Below, piece by piece: positions 20,872-31,139 of a stretch of DNA of 64,000 nucleotides. Location of the stretch: assembly GCA_011037195.1 (NCBI GenBank), contig JAAEAF010000400.1, positions 169,679-233,678 on the forward strand. The letters run 5' to 3'. The notes below the pieces were generated by a model, which worked only from the letters and a program-made list of their open reading frames with translations, ran no database searches and had not been told where the DNA came from. The stretch is from Triatoma infestans. Taxonomy: Eukaryota > Arthropoda > Insecta > Hemiptera > Reduviidae. Position 1 is the stretch's first letter. Each line of letters starts with the position of its first letter. The position numbers and the translations under genes are program-made.

Positions 20872-21285
20872 ATGTCTATCGACAAGTTTGGTGGACCTTT
20901 GCATCACTTAAAAAAAGTATTTCATGTTAGTGATGACGAAGATGGAGAATATATCAACTTTGAAAATAAACGATTACTTGGAATCAATAGCCCGGTTGGT
21001 AGTTCCGATGCTGTTAATAAGATATATTTTGAAAAATTTGTAACTGATAAATTAAAACTACAATTTGAAGAGTATATAAAAGAGTTAGATTTAGTAACAA
21101 ATTCATATTTACAAGAACAGTTTGTTAGCAAACGTTATCTTTTAGAAACGTATGACGAAGCCCGAAAAAAAGTTACAAATAAATTTGTGCGTAATTTATT
21201 CACTGTTTTTACGAACCGAATGAGTTTATTGGATCCAAAAGTTCCTATAACTGCAGCAACGCTTAAAACAATTTTTGAACCATAA
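20872..21285 (+). CDS. small Polinton-associated protein of unknown function
   Basis: 138 residues from MSIDKFGGP (20872); an ATG at 20851 adds a hydrophobic stretch and is less likely. The N-terminal part contains YINFENKRLLGINSPVGSSD followed by AVNKIY, a phrase that resembles the join region of phage-type fibre proteins, and the rest looks alpha-helical with many charged residues. It sits between the DUF8207-like gene and the integrase, which begins four bases after its stop. Intact. A structural or fibre role is only a guess from that motif. Confidence 0.6.
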   Translation: MSIDKFGGPLHHLKKVFHVSDDEDGEYINFENKRLLGINSPVGSSDAVNKIYFEKFVTDKLKLQFEEYIKELDLVTNSYLQEQFVSKRYLLETYDEARKKVTNKFVRNLFTVFTNRMSLLDPKVPITAATLKTIFEP

Positions 21286-21289
21286 AGAC

Positions 21290-22202
21290 ATGTCTAGCAA
21301 AGAGGCTGTAGTTTTTGAACTTCATAGACCGGCACGTTCACGCTACCCTCGAAGGCGTACATTGCTCAAAGGTATTGCTGATTTAATGGAAATGATACCA
21401 TACGCTCGTCAAAATAGTGGTTACAAATACATATTAGCAGTGATTGATTGTTTTTCAAAGTACGCCTGGGTGGAACCTGTTAAATCCAAAAACGCAAAAG
21501 TTATCACTCAAGCTATGAATAATATTTTTATTTCGAGTGGAAGAGTGCCAAAAAATATTCAGACTGATAATGGGAAGGAATTCTTCAATGTTTCCTTCAA
21601 GAAACTCATGGAGAAGCACAAAATTAATCACTACAGTACTTACAGCCAGGTTAAAAGTTCAATTGTTGAAAGATTTAATAGAACTTTTAAATCTATGATG
21701 TATCAATTGTTTAGTCTTAGAGGAAACTACAATTATACAAAGCATTTACCTGATCTCATAAATACCTACAACAACAAAGTACACCGTACAATTGGTATGA
21801 CACCATCAGAAGTAAATTCTGGCAATGAAGCATGCTTACTAGCTAATGTTTACTCTTCTAAAGTAAAATGAAAAGATAAACAACGATTTAAAGAAGGAGA
21901 CTATGTACGTGTTTCGAAAAAAGAAGTATATTTAGCAAAGGTTATACACCCAATTGGAGCACTGAAATATTTAAAATTAAAAATGTTCGTAACACTATTC
22001 CATACACTTACCTGTTGGAAGATTTGACAGGACAGCCTATTCAAGGAGCATTTTATACACAAGAACTGCAGAAAACTAAATATAAAGATGTATATCTTGT
22101 AGAAAAAATTCTAAGACGTAAAAAAAATAAGCTGTATATAAAGTGGTTAGGTTTATCCACTAGAAACCTTCTTGGATAAATAAAAATGATTTAGTGGAAT
22201 AA
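21290..22202 (+). pseudogene. retrovirus-like DDE integrase with chromodomain, broken
   Basis: Polinton-type integrase (rve fold) that would insert the element. Start MSSKEAVVFELH at 21290. Catalytic residues: Asp31 (ADLMEM), Asp93 (QTDNGKEF), Glu127 (IVERFNRT). The segment just before Asp31 is about five residues shorter than usual for the family. Breaks: an in-frame TGA at 21869-21871, a one-base frame change near 21930, and a further frame change near the end. Beyond them the C-terminal domain is still visible, with TYLLEDLTGQ and a chromodomain-like VYLVEKILRR, KLYIKWLGL, ending at 22200-22202. AATAAA signals follow directly. Confidence 0.85.
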
Positions 22203-23640
22203 TAAAGTTTGTGTAATAAAATTGTGCAAGTTTTTTTTTCATTAACCTCCCATCTTAATACATACAATAACCCTTATTAGATTTATCATATATCAGAGAT
22301 AATAGGGTTACAAAGGTTACAAGATAGCTATCATTATCTAAATAAGAGAGAAAGATTTATATTTAAAAGATTGTTGTTGTTCTTCTGAGTGGAGGGGGTA
22401 AAAAACCGATGTTTTGCCTACACACACTATAGGGCGGGGGGGTGGAAATGTGTCCTGAAACAGACAAATTCTAGCTACTAAAAATATTTCTCAGATAAAA
22501 CTAATAGATATTCATGTGATTGTTTGTGTGTGTGTGTATGTGTGTGTGTGTTTAGATAGTTTACAAAGTTTAGAGAAAATCCTTGGAGTCATTCAGTTAA
22601 ATTCGTATTTTTTTGCTTGGTGTATTCTGATCGAAACCTTCTTGTACGCAGACGCAGAATGGTTGTGCCTAAACGGAATGTAAATCTAGTGGGTTCCTGC
22701 CTTTTTTCGTTTTTTCCACAACACACACACTCATACCATTTACTGAAATAATTTTTGTGGTAATCGGTGGTTAGAGTGATTAAAAATGTTATATTAACTC
22801 GATTTACAATTCTCATTCATTTGCCGTTATCAAGAGTGGATAACACCGTGTCAACAAATAACGTTTTTCGTAAAAGTTGCTTGATTGTTTTGGTGTAAAA
22901 TCTATTTTCCTTGCTGCATAATTATAGAAAAAAATTAGTTATAATTCTTACTTATAATTAATTATAATAATTAATGATTGAATCCCATTATTAAGACTAG
23001 ATCCAAACTAGAAACATAATTGATTAATTAGAATAATTATAACATACCTTTAATTTAAACTAACCTTTGTAGGCAGCTGTCTGTCACTAAATAATTAATC
23101 AAATCACCCTCCTTTAGCTAATTTGATGCACCGTTTATTATTACATCATCTGAATCAATATAAAATTGTAATAATGAACAATTATCTTTATTAAAAACAG
23201 GAAATTAAAGGTTTCGTATTCGATAAATTAAATTAAATTCATTAAATAAATTCTTATACCAATTCTAAAAAAAGATATCTAGTGTGAAACACTCACACGA
23301 CATTATCTAACTGCGATTTACATAGAATTGACTAAATCTCTAAAAAGAAAAATAAATTTTTTACAAAAAAAAATGCAAAAAAATCAAGTTACTTTTAACA
23401 CATTATTTTTGTTTTATTAGTGAATTTTGAGCTATAAAGAAAAATCTCTGAATTTTCATTGCATTATTGAAAAAAAGGCAAAAGAGAATTAGGCGAAAAT
23501 AAGGTAAGTCCGCAATTTTGTATTTGGCCGTTTATACTAGTGGCACAAAATAAAATTGATGTTAAACACAGACAAAAATTTTTTTATCAAATTTTCAGTT
23601 AAAAAAAAACATTCTGTAACAGATGTCCATTTTTACTGAC
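22203..23640. other. spacer after the Polinton
   Basis: AATAAA at about 22202 and 22215 could end the plus-strand Polinton transcripts. A (TG)n tract lies at 22527-22552. A 210-bp block (23128-23340) recurs directly at 24508-24722. No matching terminal inverted repeat of the Polinton was found on this side. Confidence 0.5.
23128..23340 (+). repeat. direct repeat D, copy 1
   Basis: Shares CCGTTTATTAT, AATAATGAACAATTATCTTT, the family R end TGTGAAACACTCACACGAC, and ACATAGAATTGACTAA with copy 2 at 24508-24722. A family R forward copy lies between them. Confidence 0.65.
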
Positions 23641-23644
23641 TCTT

Positions 23645-24310
23645 ACGCCTTAAGAGGAAGTGTTGTAATTGTGTCAAATTTTTGATATCGAATTTTCACT
23701 GGAAATACACGTTTTGAGGAACCCAGACTCCTAAAAGTGGTTTATAGAAAATGGTTTGTCTGGGTGTGAATGTAACAGCATAGCTAAAAACGAAAAGCTC
23801 CAGCAAGTTCAAATATGGTATTCCGTTTAGGTACTACCCGCACCAGACTTGAAGATTTCGGGCAAAATCCATCAACTGGAAGTGCCACTTTACTGAATGG
23901 TTTCTTCAGTTTTTGTGATTCTCTCTAAAACGGCTCCAACGATATTCTTAAAACATGGTGTTTCAGCTACACATACAAACAGCTACAACTTTTAATTGTA
24001 ACATTTGTCTGGCAACATTTATTTAAGGGCACTTTTTGGGAGAATATGGGTTCCTCAAAAGTGCTATTTTAGATGAATAATTTGCTCAATTCTGTAAAAA
24101 AAATAAATTAAATAGATTTTTATAAATTTCCTAAATTCCTTGTTTGGAGAAAATAGGTTGGGCGGAAGTGCTACTTCACTGATTAGTATTTCAGTTTTTA
24201 TGATTTCCTCAATAAAAAGTGTTGACAGTTTTGAACAGTAATAAGAATTGTAAGTGTGAAGAAACTTTGCCATTTCGCTCTGAGAGAAAGTCGTGTGATC
24301 GCTTCACACT
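23645..24310 (+). repeat. family R repeat, near full-length forward copy
   Basis: Left end TAAGAGGAAGTGTTGTAATTG (23651), then TTTTCACTGGAAATACACG, CTAAAAACGAAAAGCTCC, CATCAACTGGAAGTGCC, TTCTCTAAAACGGCTCC, TAAGGGCACTTTTTGGG, and the right end GAGAGAAAGTCGTGTGATCG near 24280. Here the TG tract is short. Confidence 0.7.
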
Positions 24311-24507
24311 AGATGTTTTTATGTTGTTGCGAGAACCTACATTTTGATCGAATTAGCATGTGTAGATTTGCATCTTTATAGTGTTCTTTCAATACTTTGT
24401 GAACTGTGACACAAAATTAACGACAATATAATGATACAGGTCTAAGATATGTTTTCTAACTGAATATTACAAATTACTTAAAAGTAATTAAGTAATTAAA
24501 AATTACT

Positions 24508-24722
24508 ATGAGCCGTTTATTATCATATCATGTGAATCAATTTAAAATTATAATAATGAACAATTATCTTTAACAAAAACAGCTAATTAAAGGGTTCGTG
24601 TTCAATAAATTAAATTCAAATTAATAAAGTAAATTGTTATACTAATTTAAAAAAAAAAAACTGGTGCGAAACACTCACACGCCTATGTAACAGCGATTTG
24701 CATAGAATTGACTAATTCTCTT
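24508..24722 (+). repeat. direct repeat D, copy 2
   Basis: Second copy of the block at 23128-23340, about 85 percent alike by eye. Confidence 0.65.
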
Positions 24723-24770
24723 CAAAATATAATACCTACTAAATGTTAGTTATCAGAGATATTTCGGTGT

Positions 24771-25040
24771 TAACCTGCTTCATTTGTGGTCATCGACCGG
24801 TTTGCGGCGTTTGCCCACGAATAGGATGTCTTAATAAAACCGTGTGATAACACACGAAATTGCAAGTTTTCGTTATTAAACTGTTTTATCTTATACATCC
24901 TAATGATGGGCGAACGCTCGAAAACGGTCCATGGCCACAAATGCAGCAGGTTATCACTGATAATTCCCGGCAATGCCGACCTAAGGACAACAAATATTTT
25001 GTTTCCTTCAATTTGCCGAATGGGAGAATCTAACAACTTT
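24771..25040. repeat. inverted pair of PLE terminal-repeat pieces
   Basis: AACCTGCTTCATTTGTGGTC at 24773 is mirrored by GGCCACAAATGCAGCAGGTT at 24933-24952. Each arm holds the hammerhead-like layout (CATC, CTAATGA-like core, GGGCGAACGC stem, GAAAACGGTC) in degenerate form, at 24896-24933 plus and 24791-24828 minus. It is a solo remnant of the PLE family at 41500 and 53815. Confidence 0.65.
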
Positions 25041-25200
25041 CTTTGAGAAAACCACAATCTTCTTCCTCCTCAAAACATCTCCTAAATGAATTTTCTCGGT
25101 AAAAGTTTCGATTAAAAGTGAAACTCTATATGTATGGTTAATAAAATTAGTTACATGAAATTCGTTGGTGACTATTCACTAAAACATGACACACGGAACA
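25041..25200 (-). repeat. family R fragment, reverse
   Basis: Shows the AATGAATTTTCTCGG, TCGATTAAAAGTG, ATTCGTTGG blocks in reverse-copy order. It is interrupted by the SINE at 25205. Confidence 0.5.
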
Positions 25201-25204
25201 GTCG

Positions 25205-25396
25205 GACCCATTACCTCTACCCTTAGATTTTCTCTTCCTAGGAGCCCCTACAGTTCATTGTCCGGTGATTGACAGTGTTGTCTGTAACGGGAGAACACTG
25301 TCCGGAGGCCGGCAGTGCACTGAGAAGTCTCCGGACGCTAATGACCACAGATGTTGAGACGCCTTAAATAAATAAATAAAAAAAAAAAAAAAATTC
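25205..25396 (+). repeat. tRNA-derived SINE copy 3, 5'-truncated, with poly(A)
   Basis: The body matches copy 4: TCTTCCTAGGAGCCCC, CATTGTCCGGTGATTGACAG, GTCCGGAGGCCGGCAGTGC, TAATGACCACAGATG, then CGCCTTAAATAAATAAATA and a long A run (25378-25393). It is inserted within family R sequence. Confidence 0.8.
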
Positions 25397-25960
25397 GTTG
25401 GTTTCTTTATGGAGAAAGTCGCAAAAAATTAGTGAGTAAAGTCACACTTCTACCAATTTTTTTCAAACTCGGAATTTTGGCATCACAGTTCACTATAATT
25501 AATATTATACAAATGATAGAATAAATAAAACAACACTATGGAGGAAAACATGTATCTACTCCTCTTAAAAAATTCTCCCCTTAACGAATTTCACAAAAAT
25601 AAGTTCTCTTTATATATTTAGTTAATATTCCGAGTTTAAAGAAAATCGATGGAGCCATTTTTGAGAAAAATTACAAAAACTGCAAAATCCATTCAGCAAA
25701 CCGATTTTGATCAAAACCTTATTGTCAGGTCCCATTTAGAACTAGAAAAAAAAAACTTGTTCCAAGCTTGCATTTCAAAGTAAACACACACACAGAAAAG
25801 AAGGAGAGAGACCATTTTATAAAAGCCACTTTGACCTGAAAACAGATATTTCCGGCGAAAACTCAATATCGAAAATTTGACACGATTACAATAGTGTCTA
25901 GTTACTTACTAACAGTGTAATAATTGATGTGAAACTCTTATACGATTTTCTTTACATATT
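25397..25960 (-). repeat. family R copy, reverse
   Basis: Continues the family R copy split by the SINE: TTCGTTGG at the junction, then the C-rich block, AAAATCGATGG, and CACACACACAG at 25784-25794. The left end CGATTACAATAGTG follows at about 25883. Confidence 0.55.
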
Positions 25961-26040
25961 TATTAATTTACATAATTTTAATAAATAAACTTTCTTCAGA
26001 CTTGGAGTTTTTACTTAACTTTTAGTTGTCCTTAATATCT

Positions 26041-26275
26041 TTTTTTTAATTTAAGGCGCGTCAACATCTATGGTCATTGGCACCCAGAGTCTTCTCAGTG
26101 CAATGCCGTCCTCCGGACAAAGTTCTCTCGTTACAGACAGCACTGTCCATCACCGGACAGTGAGCTGTAGAGGCCCCTAGGCAAAAAGAATCTAAGGGTA
26201 GCACAAGCTGGACTCGAACCCGGGTCGTCCGGTGGGAGTCCACGACACTAACCACTTAGCTATTCGCCTCCCTGT
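26041..26275 (-). repeat. tRNA-derived SINE copy 4, full-length
   Basis: On the minus strand it begins GGAGGCGAATAGCTAAGTGG (box A within TAGCTAAGTGGTTAG) and has box B GGGTTCGAGTCC about 50 bases on, as in a tRNA gene. A conserved body of about 150 bases follows (CTGTCCGGTGATGGACAG, GTCCGGAGGACGGCATTGC, CAATGACCATAGATGTTGAC), ending CGCGCCTTAAATTAAAAAA. This is the reference copy for the family in this window. RNA polymerase III transcription is expected from the boxes. Confidence 0.88.
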
Positions 26276-26279
26276 GTCC

Positions 26280-27335
26280 TTAATATTACACATTAGTTTA
26301 GGTAGCAATGGGGGTTGGCTTCTCAGCGCACAGGAGGTACCTGTAAGCGATTATATTGTAGACTAATTGTCCAGTACTTCAACAAATCTAATCTTCAACA
26401 AAACAAATTTGATTTTGAAAAAATCCCAAAGTATTATTTTACTAATACCTAGAGCTTTAGAAGAAAGTGCGAGCCCCCTACTGCCCCCAGCACCCCTAAC
26501 AATTAATTTTCCTGGAAACAAAATCTGCTGTGAAACCCTCGCACGATTTTCACTTGTCTAGAATACAGTAACTAGAATTGACAACTTTTCTTTTAACTAG
26601 TTCAAATTAACTAGAATTTTCTTTAAACTTGCAAAGTTTTACTGAGTTGCCCTGAGGGGAATTGGTGGAGGGATATACATGGGTTAACACAGGGGCAAGT
26701 AGAAATTGAATGTGTTCATACTGTAATACAGAAAATTGCGCCAAAATTTGCAAATCGTGCAGAAATTTGAAATGTAACGTCACAGATTTCTCTGTAAGTT
26801 CATTAAAATCAATTTTTCCAGAAAAAATGTATCAGACAATAGTGAAAGGTTGCAATCTTGCAGTGAGCATTCCAAAGTTGAAGAAAAGCATTTTAGCCGT
26901 TGTCGAGAACATTCCAAAATAACTCGGAAACCTGTTGTGTAAAGTTGCAGTTCCAGTTAACCGATTCACTTCAAATTTGGAATTGTAGCAATGCTTCTAC
27001 AGCACTTCAACATTATATAGGTGATAGATTATACTCAAATGGTACTTTGAAGGAAAACTTAACGTTGCAAATTGCCCTGACCCACCACTTAAAAAAAAAA
27101 TTTCCCGGGGAAAATGTTTCAAAAAAAATAGACGAAGTTTGTAGAACATCTTTGGAATCCGTTTTCAAGAAAATTGCGAAAAAACGGAAAAGAACTATTA
27201 GTACTTCCGGTCCGAGGCATTTTTAACCAAGAGATATTTTGTTCATACATTCACACATACAAACACACACACAGACACACACACAGACACACACACAAAC
27301 CAGAGAGAGAGAGAGTTAGAGGAAGAAGAGTGGGT
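26280..27335 (-). repeat. family R reverse copy and CA-rich end
   Basis: Right end in reverse at 26524 (CTGCTGTGAAACCCTCGCAC). Later blocks are the GCGAAAAAACGG stretch, AGTACTTCCGGT and GAGATATTTTGTTCATACATTCACAC, ending in a CACACACA tract (27263-27297). Open frames here (26710-27226) coincide with repeat blocks and are not genes. Confidence 0.55.
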
Positions 27336-27449
27336 GTGTGAGTGGTGGGACAGAAAGAGAACAGCGATCGTTTCAAATTTCTGAAATTGTGTTTTCACCG
27401 TCAATACGTGTTTTGAGGTCCCCTGAGTACCAAAAATTGTTGTCTGTAT

Positions 27450-27450
27450 T

Positions 27451-27487
<37 letters not shown>
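27450..27487. repeat. (GT)n microsatellite inside a family R fragment
   Basis: About 17 GT units after TATTTATGTG. The upstream sequence GTGTTTTGAGGTCCCCTGAG identifies the host repeat. Confidence 0.85.
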
Positions 27488-27492
<5 letters not shown>

Positions 27493-27532
27493 TTAAGGAA
27501 TTTCTTTAAACTTGGTGTACCATATACACAAA

Positions 27533-28364
27533 AATCTGGTGTGAAACACTCACACAACTTTCTCTTACTCCAGTACTCAAAATTATAATTGACAAATTTT
27601 ATAGTTAGTGTACCAAATTTAATGAAATTCGTCGAAAAGTGAAAACACTGTCCAGTAAAACTGTCCGGTTTACTAATTTCCTTGAAACTCGGAATTTGGG
27701 TCATATATTAATTTCTAGTTATTTCAATTTGGATGACAGAATTGTATAATCAACTGTGATAGCATTTTAAAGAAAAACATAACCCCCCTCCCCCAAAAGT
27801 CCCCTTAAATGAATTTATCAGGGGAAAAGTTTCAAATAAAAGTTGTAGCTCTTTATATGTATAGTTAACAACGCTGGTTTAAAGAAAATCGTTGGAGCCA
27901 TTTTCGAGAAAATACCAGAAAACTGAAAATTATATTTCAGTAAAAACGCACTTCCGGTTATCTATTTTTTTTCAAACTCGGAATTTCAACAACATATTTA
28001 ATTCTAATTAACATTATTTAGATGACAGAATTGTCTAATATACTGAAACAGCAGTTAAGATGAAAACCTAACCCCACCCCTCCCCCAGAAGTGCCCTTAA
28101 ATGAATTTTCCTGGAGAAATGTTTCAAATAAAAGTTGTAGCTCTTTGTATGTGTAGTTGATATAGCAAGTTTAAAGAAAATCTTCGGAGCCATTTTTGAG
28201 AAAATTGCAAAAACGTAAAAAAAACAACTAGTAAAGTGGTACTTCCGGTTGAGGAATATTGACACATAACGCACCGTCAGATCCCATGGTGATACCTAAA
28301 CGTAATATCAAGTTTGAACTTTCTACGATTTTTCGTTTTTGAGCTATGCTGTTCACATACATAC

Positions 28365-28396
<32 letters not shown>

Positions 28397-28550
28397 ACAC
28401 ACACAGACACACACACACACACAGAGACCATTCGCTAAAAACCACTTTTTTGGACTCAGGGGACCTCAAAACGGATATTTCCGGTGAAAACTCGATATCG
28501 AAAATTTGACACGATTACAATACTTCCTCTTACTAGGAGTAAGAGAAAGT
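27533..28550 (-). repeat. family R repeat, full reverse copy with long CA tract
   Basis: Right end in reverse at 27534-27578 (TGTGAAACACTCACACAAC, TTTCTCTTACTCCAG). There are two tandem internal modules, each with CCCC, AATGAATTT, TTTCAAATAAAAGTTGTAGC and AAGAAAATCG. Then comes TTTTTCGTTTTTGAGC, a CA tract (28369-28421), ACGGATATTTCCGGTG, and the left end ACACGATTACAATACTTCC then TCTTACTAGGAGTAAGAG. The two ends therefore both carry CTTACT/AGTAAG. Confidence 0.75.
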
Positions 28551-29070
28551 AATAAATCACTAAAAATTTTCCCCTGAGTTTTTTTTGTGGTTTCTAGGAG
28601 GAACAGTAGCATTAAGCTTTCCTCTAAAGTACCATTTCAGAACAATGGATGGTCAGCTTGTTCTGCCACCTATGTAATATTAATATATATATATTACACG
28701 AATTGCTAGAATTCCAAATTTGAAGTAATCGGTTAATCGGAAGGGCGATTTTCCAGTACAGGTTTTTGAGTTTTTTTGTTTGGAATTTTCTCGAAATTAC
28801 TAAAACGATTTCCTTTATAAATGGCCAGATATAAACCTGCCATTGTTATTCCTGTAAACATTGATTTTACGTGGTTCTGAGGAATCTGAGAGGTTAAAAT
28901 ATAAATGTGTTTACTGAATACTTTGGCGCTCTCCACAATGTAATCATGCTCCACTTGCAACCATTGCTCCACACCTGTATATTTGTGTTAGGTCAGATGA
29001 GCAAAATATGAAAGTTAAGGGAAATTTCTTATTTTATATATATAGCTGTATTAAGAGAAAGTCGTGTGAG
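28551..29070 (+). repeat. family R, forward copy joined head to head with the previous one
   Basis: Starts at AGTAAGAGAAAGTAATAAATC and ends at TTAAGAGAAAGTCGTGTGAG (29052). The internal TTTTCTCGAAATTACTAAAACG block and the reversed fill of shared blocks are divergent. Confidence 0.45.
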
Positions 29071-29600
29071 AAAAATTCACATCAGACCAGATCGCACCAG
29101 ATTCGGCCTCATTATGTACAAAAATCAAATTAAAAAAAAAATTATATAATTGTGTGGATGATAGTCACTGGAAGTGAGTGCACCAATCAGATGTATGATT
29201 CAGTTCTACAATGTTATATTTGCAAATCAGTAAAGACAAATAATAAATTAACTAATACAGATATAAATTGATCAGTTTTAGTGTAAATAACGTTTACACT
29301 GTACACTTGTAATAAACTTATAATTCCACCAGGAGCGTTGGTGATTCACAAAACCGTTTGTCAAAGGACATTAGCGGATAGCGCAGTATGATGGTCTGTG
29401 GTTCGATATCGGGTAGTGTTTTGTAATTAATAAATTATTAGACACACTACTGTTAACAGAATGCATTTCATGAGTTCGTAGTGACTGCAAATTAAATCCA
29501 TATTACATAGAACATATGAACCACAGTAATCACCCACAGCTGACTCCTCGCTTAAAAATCCACATATTCTTTTCTCTGTTGTTTTTTTTTTATTTATTAC
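29071..29600. other. unassigned sequence, possible tRNA-like SINE head
   Basis: TTAGCGGATAGCGCAGTATG at 29370 followed by GTGGTTCGATATCGG at 29399 loosely resembles box A and box B. A similar phrase (GGCGCAGTATAATGG) occurs at 31058. Otherwise nothing recognised. Confidence 0.3.
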
Positions 29601-29800
29601 TTTCTCTAACTGTTAGTAAAAGGAAGTATTTTAATCCTGTCAAATTTTCAATATCGACTTTTCATCGGATATATCCGTTTTGAGGTCCCCTGAGTCCAAA
29701 AAAGCAATTTTTAGGTCTGTGCGTGCTATGTATGTGGGACAACGTATCTCAAAAACGAAAAATCGCTGAATGTTCAAACTTAATATTTCGTTAAAGTGAT
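29601..29800 (+). repeat. family R left-half fragment, forward
   Basis: TACTTTCTCTAACTGTTAGT, AAAAGGAAGTATTTTAATCC, TTTTCATCGGATATATCCG, CTCAAAAACGAAAAATCGC are in the usual order. It lacks the TG tract. Confidence 0.65.
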
Positions 29801-30005
29801 AGCAGGAAAACTGGGGGTTCAGATAAGAGGCGCATCTCCAAAGATGTTCTAGGTCTTCATGTTCGTGGAGAACGCATGGCGTACATGATAGCGTACAATC
29901 AATAATTGGTCTTGCAGAGCGGGTTTTAACATCTATTAGAGTACCCCTTCCCAACCTCAGTTGGCAGATCATACGAGTGGTGGCAAAGCATAACTTCTGC
30001 TTCAA
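29800..30005 (-). pseudogene. possible non-LTR retrotransposon C-terminal fragment
   Basis: The minus-strand frame contains MICQLRLGRGTL and then CTPCVLHEHEDLEHLWRCAS, the form C..C....E...H....C that closes many Jockey and R1-like ORF2 proteins. The frame then runs on into family R sequence, so the fragment was cut by that repeat. Too short to place in a clade, and the similarity is by motif only. Confidence 0.4.
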
Positions 30006-30164
30006 ATGAAGATTATAAGGATACTATATGGGGTAAATTTTATTGTAAGTTAAGAGTAGGGCCATTTCGTCTTGAGATCGCCAGGTTCTTTGTTACCAAG
30101 TCTCGCAATTTTTTTAGTTCATGCATTATTGATCCGGATTTCGTTTATCAAAGAGGTAGTCATA

Positions 30165-30830
30165 ATTGTTGTGGTTGGTTCCGCAGAGCTGGAAAGCATC
30201 AGAAATATAGCCTGCTTCTTTTTGTGGTCATCATCAGGATGTTTTTGTCAAAACAGTATGATAACATAGACTTGCAGAGCAAATTTACTTGATGCACTGG
30301 TTTTTAAAAGTGTTATTGTTAGGACCTAACTAGGTTAAGAAGGGGTTCGTTGTACTTGAGTGGGTAAACATATGTTTATCCCTTTTTAAAGGCTAGTGTA
30401 CATTGTTCCTTTTAAGAACATCCAGCAATTGGAGATGTATAACTTAAATTACGTTTTAGAAGGAGATTTACTTTGATAATTAATTACCCATAGTATCTTG
30501 CTATTTTATTTTTAATTGTTCTTTGAGTGTAGAACAAAGCGCAAGACCACTGAGGACTACAGTGGAAATTGATGATAAGAAGTGAGAAAAACGAGCTGTA
30601 AATAAATATACGAGTATAAATAACTAAATATGTTGTTGAACAATTGATACATGTATTTGATGATATACGATAATCACGCATGATATTTGATGATTGCGAA
30701 TTATACATTCCACATTTTACCTTTCATAATTCACATACACCATTCACGCCCGCATATAAACTTAAATATGGCTTCTTTGTATCTTTCTTTTCTAAGTATC
30801 TCAAGTAACCCAATTTAAGCTATCAATATT
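30165..30830 (+). repeat. solo PLE terminal repeat (pLTR)
   Basis: Follows the same order as 54340-55020: TTCCGCAGAGCTGGAAAGC, TAGCCTGCTTCTTTTTGTGG, TGATAACATAGACTTGCA, GACCTAACTAGG, GAGTGGG, AACATATGTTT, GGAGATT, then CATTCACGCCCGCAT near the end. The hammerhead-like core is collapsed by a deletion at 30228-30240. No PLE coding sequence is attached. Confidence 0.65.
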
Positions 30831-31139
30831 GTTTCTTGGGAATCGAAATGTATTAGCTTCCTATAACAAATTTTTGGGTAACTATTCAGACAACTTTATC
30901 CACCAAATAATATTGCGTTTAACTAAATGTCCACTAAGGTTCGTAGTTGCCTGTCTCTAGTCTAAGAAAGAAATGTGGAGTAGATATTGGTAGATTAAAG
31001 ATTACATTCTAGTAGCGGGAGGCAATGTTTTCTATTCAGTTCTGAAGGTAACAGGATTCGGCGCAGTATAATGGTATGGAATTAACCAGTGTGTGGGTTT
31101 CAGATGGGGTGGAGGTCAGCATTCTTCAAACAGCGTTAA

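Noticed and set aside
22267..22313. Imperfect inverted repeat after the integrase as a Polinton terminal repeat
   Set aside because: It pairs only with itself; no matching sequence was found at the other end of the locus.
26710..27226. Overlapping frames of 70 and 108 codons with several cysteines
   Set aside because: They follow family R blocks that recur elsewhere without open frames.
29365..29415. Possible tRNA gene
   Set aside because: Only weak box A and B resemblance; no cloverleaf could be drawn, more like a SINE head.
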